From assembly GCA_947589335.1 (NCBI GenBank), contig CANPZH010000045.1, positions 1 to 10,671 of the forward strand: a stretch of DNA of 10,671 nt, in the 5' to 3' direction. The notes below the pieces were generated by a model. It did no database searches. It saw only the letters and a list, made by a program, of their open reading frames with translations, and was not told the origin of the DNA. The number at the start of each line of letters is the position of its first letter. Positions within the stretch are counted from its first letter, which is position 1. Of the stretch, positions 6,750 through 10,671 are shown in pieces. This DNA is from an uncultured Clostridia bacterium. Lineage in GTDB: Bacteria; Bacillota; Clostridia; Christensenellales; Borkfalkiaceae. The position numbers were made by a program, and so were the translations under genes.

Positions 6750-7441
6750 AGCTCGAACACATCACGAAACGATACGGAGAAAAGGTCGCGCTCTCTGAGG
6801 TCGGCTTTGAGCTCGAAGAGGGGAAGATCACGTCCGTTCTCGGGGAGAGCGGAGCGGGGAAGACGACCCTTCTGAACATCCTTGCGGGGCTCATTCCGTG
6901 CGAGGGAAGCATCGACGGCGCAGACTGTGCAAAACAGAGGCGCAGAGAGGGGGTCTCGTACCTCTTCCAGGACTGCAAACTGCTGCCCAATCTCACGGTC
7001 GAGGGCAATCTGAAGTTCGTTCTGCCGGAGAGCGAGTGGGGAAAGATCGGCGGCATGCTCGCGCGCGTGGGGCTCGGGGGCAGGGAGCGATCCCGCCCGC
7101 GGGAACTCTCCGGCGGAGAAAAGCAGCGGGTCGCGATCGCGCGGGCCTTTCTCTATCCGCACAGCCTGCTTCTGATGGACGAGCCGTTTGCCTCGCTCGA
7201 TCTCTCGCTGAAACGGTCGTTGATCCTGCTCGTCGGCGAGCTCTGGGAAGAGCGGGGGAGCACGGTCGTCTTTGTCACGCACGACGTGCGCGAAGCCGCG
7301 CTGCTCTCGCACCGTGCGCTCGTTTTGAGAGGGGGGACGGTCAGGCTCGATCTGCCCATTCCCTCGCCCCTTCCGCGCGATTTTTTGGACCCTCCCGCCG
7401 AGGAACAGCGCCTGATCGAAGAATTGTTGAAAGAAGCGTAA
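6746..7441 (+). CDS. ABC transporter ATP-binding protein (SsuB/ThiZ/TauB-like)
   Basis: The ATPase that powers the importer, 231 aa. All nucleotide-binding motifs are intact: Walker A GESGAGKT (33-40), Q-loop Gln75, signature LSGGE (121-125), Walker B LLLMDEP (141-147), D-loop SLD (150-152) and switch His179. GAGGTGG at 6734-6740 lies just upstream of the ATG at 6746, which overlaps the permease stop as ATGA; a GTG at 6737 in the same frame is less likely. The protein is slightly shorter than the family's usual ~245-260 aa, with a trimmed C-terminus. No intrinsic terminator follows: after the stop come two copies of TTTTTTCCGA without a hairpin, so some readthrough toward the tRNA region is possible. 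Confidence 0.93.
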   Translation: MKLEHITKRYGEKVALSEVGFELEEGKITSVLGESGAGKTTLLNILAGLIPCEGSIDGADCAKQRRREGVSYLFQDCKLLPNLTVEGNLKFVLPESEWGKIGGMLARVGLGGRERSRPRELSGGEKQRVAIARAFLYPHSLLLMDEPFASLDLSLKRSLILLVGELWEERGSTVVFVTHDVREAALLSHRALVLRGGTVRLDLPIPSPLPRDFLDPPAEEQRLIEELLKEA

Positions 7442-7471
7442 AACTTTTTTCCGATTTTTTCCGATTATCGC

Positions 7472-7500
7472 TTGACTTGTCGGCAACAATTTGATATTCT
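7472..7500 (+). promoter_or_regulatory. Promoter upstream of the tRNA-Thr region
   Basis: TTGACT (7472-7477), a 17-base spacer and TATTCT (7495-7500), with an extended -10 TG at 7492-7493. Transcription near 7507 would give a ~207-base leader before the mature tRNA. The bases AACAATTTGATAT that include the start of the -10 (7485-7497) are repeated right before the tRNA at 7701-7713. Confidence 0.55.
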
Positions 7501-7700
7501 AATAAAGCGTGTTGGCAGTGCCCCGCCCGCACCGGAGAGAGAAGCGCGTCCTTGGTAAGGGTGAGCGAAGCATTCTGCCGATCAGCCCGGTGGGCTGTCG
7601 GCGCTGAGCGAACTGAAGCACAAAGCATAGTCGCTTTGTGCATGACCGAGGACAAGGATCGACTTGTCCGAGAGAGGTCGGCAGGCCGACCCCGAGGGAA
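7485..7700 (+). pseudogene. Degenerate tRNA-Thr copy broken by a hairpin-rich insert
   Basis: Three pieces match the intact tRNA-Thr and its flank in the same order. They are AACAATTTGATAT (7485-7497, as at 7701-7713), AGCGCGTCCTTGGTAAGG (7543-7560, identical to the D-stem/anticodon arm at 7736-7753) and AGGTCGGCAG (7675-7684, as the variable loop and T-stem at 7757-7766). The first two pieces lie 23 bases farther apart than in the real gene. About 110 bases separate the second and third, and these fold into strong hairpins: 7577-7602 (11 bp, one bulge), 7618-7641 (9 bp) and 7650-7669 (7 bp). A fourth hairpin, 7676-7691, covers the T-arm piece. No cloverleaf can form, so I call it a tRNA remnant; the insert could be a small mobile repeat or a structured RNA. 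Confidence 0.5.
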
Positions 7701-7713
7701 AACAATTTGATAT

Positions 7714-7786
<73 letters not shown>

Positions 7787-7789
<3 letters not shown>

Positions 7790-7829
7790 AGCGAAAAGGG
7801 AATGCGGAAGGCATTCCCTTTTCGCTTGG
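7787..7829. terminator. Perfect 19-bp inverted repeat at the tRNA 3' end, probable terminator
   Basis: CCAAGCGAAAAGGGAATGC (7787-7805) and its exact complement (7811-7829) flank the loop GGAAG. The core has the A-tract, stem, T-tract form of a bidirectional intrinsic terminator (AAAA before, TTTT after GGGAATGC/GCATTCCC). The left arm begins with the CCA end of the tRNA itself, so the full stem would have to be opened for 3' processing. Confidence 0.6.
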
Positions 7830-7842
7830 AAACCAACAGGCG

Positions 7843-7856
7843 CTCGGACTGCCGAC
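7843..7856 (-). repeat. Inverted copy of the tRNA-Thr T-arm
   Basis: CTCGGACTGCCGAC is the exact reverse complement of 7759-7772, the variable loop, T-stem and T-loop of the intact tRNA, including its unusual C. It lies 14 bases past the terminator, mirroring the 14 bases between the tRNA T-loop and the same hairpin, so 7759-7856 is one large interrupted palindrome. Confidence 0.6.
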
Positions 7857-7960
7857 ACAGGGTTCCCACAAAAAGACGAAGTATTTTTGTGGGATAAGGT
7901 ACAGGGCTCCCGCAAAACATCTCTCCATACGTCATCCCGAACGCAGTGAGGGATCTCGCC
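7857..7960. repeat. Short repeat and hairpin cluster
   Basis: A perfect 10-bp hairpin CCCACAAAAA/TTTTTGTGGG (7865-7893). An 18-base motif, beginning ACAGGGTTCCC at 7856, recurs imperfectly as ACAGGGCTCCC at 7902. At about 7930-7958 lies a sequence with ATCCC/GGGAT arms (GTCATCCCGAACGCAGTGAG) of a type dispersed in many bacterial genomes. No gene is seen here. The dispersed-repeat reading is from general knowledge and unverified. Confidence 0.4.
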
Positions 7961-7969
7961 CGTCTGCCG

Positions 7970-8224
7970 CTATCCGTCGATCATCTCTTTGTCGAAGAGA
8001 TCTTCGATCTTCACATCGAGAACTTTTGCAATGGCGTACAGCTCGATATCGGTGACCGTCCGCGAACGGTCTTCGATGCGCGAGATCGACCCCCTGCAGA
8101 CATACACCGCATACAGTTCAAGCATATTCGAAAGTTTCTGCTGGCTCATTTTCAGTTTTTTGCGATACTTTGCGACGTTGTCCCCGATCAGATTCATCTT
8201 TTCGCCGTCGATGATTCGTGCCAT
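7970..8224 (-). CDS. XRE-family helix-turn-helix regulator
   Basis: A small cytoplasmic repressor-type protein of 84 aa made almost wholly of one HTH_3 (Cro/C1) domain. It contains IGDNVAKYRKKLKMSQQKLS (about 13-32), a linker with the subgroup's AVYVCRGSISRIE (39-51, recognition helix from Gly45) and ELYAIAKVLDVKIEDLF closing the fold (61-77). AGGAG lies eight bases before the ATG at 8224, fixing that start over the internal Met10. It is divergent from the lipoprotein gene at 8331, and the 106 bases between them hold two matching 19-bp palindromes placed over and just past the lipoprotein promoter. That supports a role as repressor of the neighbour and perhaps of itself. I see no convincing minus-strand promoter. 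No effector domain is present, so it may answer to protein level or a partner. Confidence 0.92.
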   Translation of the reverse strand: MARIIDGEKMNLIGDNVAKYRKKLKMSQQKLSNMLELYAVYVCRGSISRIEDRSRTVTDIELYAIAKVLDVKIEDLFDKEMIDG

Positions 8225-8248
8225 AATTTTTCTCCTTTTTTACATTTT

Positions 8249-8267
8249 TTGTCTTGACATAGGACAA
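8249..8267. promoter_or_regulatory. Operator O1, 19-bp palindrome over the -35 box
   Basis: TTGTCTTGACATAGGACAA: arms TTGTCtT and AGGACAA with a 5-base centre, one mismatch. It covers the whole -35 of the lipoprotein promoter. It matches O2 (8298-8316) at 17 of 19 positions. Binding by the adjacent XRE protein is inferred. Confidence 0.6.
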
Positions 8268-8282
8268 TTAGTATGATATACT
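8254..8282 (+). promoter_or_regulatory. Promoter of the AT-rich lipoprotein gene
   Basis: TTGACA (8254-8259), a 17-base spacer and TATACT (8277-8282), with an extended -10 TG at 8274-8275. The start should be near 8289. Its spacer and -10 lie within a third palindrome, ATTAGTAT-gat-ATACTAAT (8267-8285), which may be a further protein site. Confidence 0.75.
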
Positions 8283-8297
8283 AATGCAAAATTAAAA

Positions 8298-8316
8298 TTG
8301 TCCTGTCATAGGACAA
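8298..8316. promoter_or_regulatory. Operator O2, 19-bp palindrome before the ribosome binding site
   Basis: TTGTCCTGTCATAGGACAA: perfect 7-base arms around a 5-base centre. It lies about +10 to +28 of the transcript and directly abuts the AGGAG ribosome binding site (8318-8322). It is 49 bases centre to centre from O1, so a repressor could block both entry and escape of polymerase, or bridge the two sites. Confidence 0.62.
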
Positions 8317-8330
8317 AAGGAGAGGCACTT

Positions 8331-9284
8331 ATGAAAAAAACGGCGATGCTACTTGCGTGCGGATTGCTTATGGCTTTTTGCGTTTCTTTGACGGCATGCG
8401 AACAAGTAGATCCGTCTACTGCAAAAGGGGAAGAAATTGCACAAGACGAATGGGAAAAAGCAGTTGATGATATTTTCAATGGACTTTCGCTCACCGATGA
8501 ATCTGTGTCGTTTACATTAAAAGGCGAAGAACATTATGAAGATTCGAATACCGTTTGCACAATCAAAGTGAAAGAAAACGTTCTATACTTAGAAGAATTG
8601 GACGAATCAGGCGAATATGAGCAATATATCTATGCGAAAAAAACCGACGACGAAGCAAAACAATATTCCTCATCGGATAAGTCAACATGGAAAATTCGCA
8701 CAAAATTGAGTACAAGCGCTTGCACGGTTTGGGAAAACATTGTCATGTATGCGCCTGAAGTAAAAACGATCCATCGTACTTTCAACAATGAAACATCAAT
8801 GTATGAAATTTCCATTGAAAATAAATATTTCGATGGACATCTGAACCTTAAAGTTCTCAACAAAAAAATCGCTTATGTCGCGGTGACCTCCGATTATGTG
8901 AACGCTACCTATACCTTTACAGATTATGGTAAAACAAGTATTCCGATCTCGGAACCGAAAGTAAAACCGTCAAAGTTGGAAATGGCTTACAACGCAATTG
9001 TTGATAAGTACGGGACGACTTTATGTTGCACCATTGGAGCGGATAACTCTTATATTGAGATTGATACTAATCCGCTTGATTTCGATGATTACAGTAGCTC
9101 AACTTATATAAAACTTTTGCAAGACCTCCATACAGAACTCGGTTTACCGTCCTATGTTTATCAATCAATGTTAAATACGACTTGGTCTCAAGGAAAACAA
9201 ACTGCGACCGCGAATGGAATTACTGTGACATGGACATATCACCCGGACAAAGGATTGGAAGCAATGTATATCGAGAGCAACTAA
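8331..9284 (+). CDS. AT-rich predicted lipoprotein, function unknown
   Basis: A 317-aa exported protein. The signal peptide has a Lys-Lys start and a lipobox LTAC with lipidated Cys23. The mature part is acidic and rich in Ser, Thr and Tyr, with alternating beta-strand patterns: FTLKGEEHYE, CTIKVKENVLYLEEL, KQYSSSDKSTWKIRT, and YEISIENKYFDGHLNLKVLNKKIAYVAV followed by ATYTFTDYGKTSI. That order recalls LolA/LppX-like or DUF6612-type lipoproteins, but I cannot confirm a family. A second small domain (about 225-317) has paired Cys residues (CC). AGGAG eight bases upstream fixes the ATG at 8331. Its base composition is clearly richer in A and T than the flanking genes, which suggests recent acquisition. 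It is controlled by the divergent XRE gene if the twin operators are real. Confidence 0.88.
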   Translation: MKKTAMLLACGLLMAFCVSLTACEQVDPSTAKGEEIAQDEWEKAVDDIFNGLSLTDESVSFTLKGEEHYEDSNTVCTIKVKENVLYLEELDESGEYEQYIYAKKTDDEAKQYSSSDKSTWKIRTKLSTSACTVWENIVMYAPEVKTIHRTFNNETSMYEISIENKYFDGHLNLKVLNKKIAYVAVTSDYVNATYTFTDYGKTSIPISEPKVKPSKLEMAYNAIVDKYGTTLCCTIGADNSYIEIDTNPLDFDDYSSSTYIKLLQDLHTELGLPSYVYQSMLNTTWSQGKQTATANGITVTWTYHPDKGLEAMYIESN

Positions 9285-9296
9285 ATAGAAATAAAC

Positions 9297-9337
9297 CCCG
9301 AGGGCGGGGCGCAGAAATGCGCCCCGCCCTCGGGTTT
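9297..9337. terminator. Bidirectional intrinsic terminator between convergent genes
   Basis: A perfect 17-bp stem (CCCGAGGGCGGGGCGCA, 9297-9313, with 9318-9334) and a GAAA loop. T's follow it on both strands (TTT on plus; a longer T-rich run TTTATTTCTATTT on minus). It ends both the lipoprotein transcript and the dap transcript. Confidence 0.85.
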
Positions 9338-9347
9338 CCAAATCTGA

Positions 9348-10094
9348 TCAAACAATGCCTTTTAACATGTCGCTCATGTCGTAGAGGCCCGCGGGCTTGC
9401 CCAAGAGCCACTGCGCCGCCTTCAGCGCGCCTGCTGCGAACACTCTGCGGCTCCGCGCGGAGTGGGAGAGGGTCACGATCTCATCCTCGCCCGCAAACAT
9501 CACTTCGTGTTCGCCGACGATCGTCCCTCCGCGCACGGCGTGAATGCCGATTTCGCTCTTTTTCCGTGCACCCACTATGCCGTGTCTTCCGTACACGTTC
9601 TCCTTCTCGCCCGCCTTTTTCACGCTCTCCGCGAGCATGAGCGCGGTGCCGGAGGGGGCGTCCTTCTTTTGGTTATGGTGCCGTTCGATGATCTCCACGT
9701 CGAAATCCTCCCCGAGCACCCGCGCCGCCTTTTCGGCGAGCATCTGCAGGAGATTGACGCCGAGAGACAGGTTTCCCGTCTTGAAGACGGGGATCTTTTC
9801 CGCATATCGTTCGATGAGCTTCAGATCGTCTTCGGAGTACCCCGTCGCCGCGAGCAGGACGGGGATCTTCCTTTTTTCGGCAAATTCCAGCCGTTCGGCG
9901 AGCCCCTGCGCCGAAGAGAAGTCGATCATGACGTCGCAGTTTTCCTTCACTTCCGCAAAGGAGGGGTAGACGGGGTAGGGCATCGGTCTCGGGGAGACGT
10001 CGACGCCGCAGACGATCCTCTCCCCGCGTTCGGCGGCAAGTTCCGTCACCATCGTTCCCATGCGCCCGCAGGCGCCGCAGAGGATGAGATCCAT
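9348..10094 (-). CDS. dapB: 4-hydroxy-tetrahydrodipicolinate reductase
   Basis: A cytoplasmic NAD(P)H-dependent reductase of the diaminopimelate/lysine pathway, turning the DapA product into tetrahydrodipicolinate for lysine and cell-wall precursors. The 248-aa length is normal. The nucleotide-binding loop GACGRMG lies near 7-13. The catalytic signature ERHHNQKKDAPSGTA holds His139, the equivalent of E. coli His159, and Lys143, the equivalent of Lys163. Further family marks are MIDFSS (56-61), GTIVGEHEV near 190-198 and the C-terminal GLYDM. Two ATGs are adjacent (10097 and 10094); GGAGG is seven bases from the second and only four from the first, so I use 10094. The TGA of dapA overlaps either start, so the genes are translationally coupled. 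A strong terminator follows at 9297-9337. Confidence 0.96.
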   Translation of the reverse strand: MDLILCGACGRMGTMVTELAAERGERIVCGVDVSPRPMPYPVYPSFAEVKENCDVMIDFSSAQGLAERLEFAEKRKIPVLLAATGYSEDDLKLIERYAEKIPVFKTGNLSLGVNLLQMLAEKAARVLGEDFDVEIIERHHNQKKDAPSGTALMLAESVKKAGEKENVYGRHGIVGARKKSEIGIHAVRGGTIVGEHEVMFAGEDEIVTLSHSARSRRVFAAGALKAAQWLLGKPAGLYDMSDMLKGIV

Positions 10095-10558
10095 CATTTG
10101 ACCTCCAGACCGCAGGCCTTCATCGCCTCGGCGAGCTCATTGCGGTGGCTCTCCTCGAGGACGGTGAGCGGGGAACGGGGCTTTCCCGCGCGGAAGCCGA
10201 GCAGGTTCATGCCCTCTTTGACGGGGATCGGGTTGACCTCCGTGAAGCACGCCTTTGCGAGGGGGAGAAGCTCGTCGCCGAGGAGATTCGCCCGTGCAAG
10301 ATCCCCGTCCGAGACGGCGGAGACGAGCCCGCGGACCTTTCTCGGCGCGAGGTTGGACACGACGGAGATCACGGCGGCGCCGCCTGCCGCAAGGATGGGC
10401 AGGTTGAGGGCGTCTTCCCCCGAATAGAGGTCGCACTTCCCGCGGATCAGCCGCGCCGTCTCCATCACCTGCGACATGTTCCCGCTCGCCTCTTTGATCC
10501 CTGCGATGTTGGGAATTCGGGCGAGTTCCGCCATCGTGGCGGGGACCCGCAAACACAT
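10094..10558 (-). CDS. dapA: 4-hydroxy-tetrahydrodipicolinate synthase, C-terminal half only (broken)
   Basis: The remaining 154 codons match the second half of DapA, the lysine-pathway aldolase joining pyruvate and aspartate semialdehyde. The Schiff-base lysine is kept (Lys22 in GIKEASGN, equal to E. coli Lys161), as are LYSGEDALNLPILAAGGAAVIS and the late ETNPIPVK-like TEVNPIPVKEG. Everything before it is missing: the substrate loop GTTGE and the YNVPSRTG motif with the catalytic Tyr and Arg. Normal length is about 290-300 aa. In frame, homology can be followed only as far as Thr-Asn-Met; the codon before that is TAA at about 10567-10565. The apparent Met at 10558 is an internal residue with no ribosome binding site. 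The break is 100 bases inside the window edge, so it is a real disruption or an assembly join. As it stands the product would be inactive. Confidence 0.92.
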   Translation of the reverse strand: MCLRVPATMAELARIPNIAGIKEASGNMSQVMETARLIRGKCDLYSGEDALNLPILAAGGAAVISVVSNLAPRKVRGLVSAVSDGDLARANLLGDELLPLAKACFTEVNPIPVKEGMNLLGFRAGKPRSPLTVLEESHRNELAEAMKACGLEVK

Positions 10559-10580
10559 GTTAGTTTAACAATCAACTAAC
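10559..10580. repeat. Small palindrome at the dapA break point
   Basis: GTTAGTT (10559-10565) and AACTAAC (10574-10580) flank an 8-base centre, TAACAATC. The left arm is still dapA coding sequence and the right arm lies outside it. Inverted arms around a 6-8 base spacer is the form of a tyrosine-recombinase core site, so an attachment site is possible. Beyond it, 10584-10610 holds further short complementary segments (CTGG/CCAG, CCAGC/GCTGG). Confidence 0.35.
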
Positions 10581-10627
10581 CGTCTGGGGACCAGCCAGGC
10601 GGTTAGCTGGCATATAGCGGGAAAAAT

Positions 10628-10671
10628 ATGTCCATGAACGCTATAAACGCGATCAGGAAGATAATGAAGAT
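10628..10671 (+). CDS. Possible start of a helix-turn-helix gene (partial, runs off the window)
   Basis: Fourteen codons are visible, reading MSMNAINAIRKIMK. The pattern M-N-A-I-x-A-I-R-K-I-M is like the start of small XRE-type regulators of phages and mobile elements. Only a weak GGGA precedes it, and the second Met at 10634 is an alternative start. It points away from the broken dapA, as an element-encoded gene would. Too little is seen to be sure that it is a gene. Confidence 0.3.
   Translation, partial: MSMNAINAIRKIMK

Noticed and set aside
7543..7565. A second functional tRNA-Thr at the upstream anticodon-arm match
   Set aside because: The anticodon stem can form only with two G-U pairs, and no D-arm, T-arm or acceptor stem is found at the right distances.

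Overview
The window looks like a chromosomal segment of an anaerobic, fairly GC-rich Firmicute (Clostridia; a gut lineage such as Christensenellales is my guess, not shown by the sequence). The reasons are AGGAGG-type ribosome binding sites, sigma-A promoters with TTGACA and TATAAT boxes, a TM1266-type regulator linked to iron-only hydrogenases, a radical SAM protein of the UDG-linked family, several short lipoproteins, and intergenic repeats of a kind common in gut Clostridia.

Layout. Positions 1-1258 (minus) carry a radical SAM DNA modification/repair protein. Its stop overlaps an ATG at 9-11 that probably starts its uracil-DNA-glycosylase-like partner. A divergent, very well formed promoter drives an OmpR-type response regulator and a sensor kinase (1431-3612). 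The next ~1 kb has no convincing plus-strand gene. It holds a compact promoter-hairpin-terminator unit that looks like a ~90-nt small RNA (3652-3777), a stretch of repeat-like DNA with nested inverted repeats (3778-4145), and a small minus-strand lipoprotein (4178-4498).

Positions 4535-7441 form one operon: a TM1266-like ACT-type regulator, then the binding lipoprotein, permease and ATPase of an NMT1/ThiY/SsuA-type importer. Its ~115-nt leader ends in a hairpin that contains the Shine-Dalgarno sequence and runs straight into seven T's and the start codon. That is a candidate riboswitch or attenuator.

Positions 7472-7969 hold tRNA-Thr(GGT), preceded by a broken-up second copy of parts of the same tRNA and its 5' flank, and followed by inverted repeats, one of which copies the tRNA T-arm. 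Next come a minus-strand XRE regulator and a divergent, AT-rich lipoprotein gene (8331-9284). Two near-identical 19-bp palindromes flank the lipoprotein promoter, so this looks like a self-contained regulated module. A strong bidirectional terminator separates it from the lysine-pathway genes dapB and dapA (minus, 9348-10558).

dapA is only the C-terminal half. Its homology stops at about 10564 inside a small palindrome, and unrelated DNA follows, with the start of a possible plus-strand helix-turn-helix gene at the very edge. This is either an element inserted in dapA or an assembly junction.
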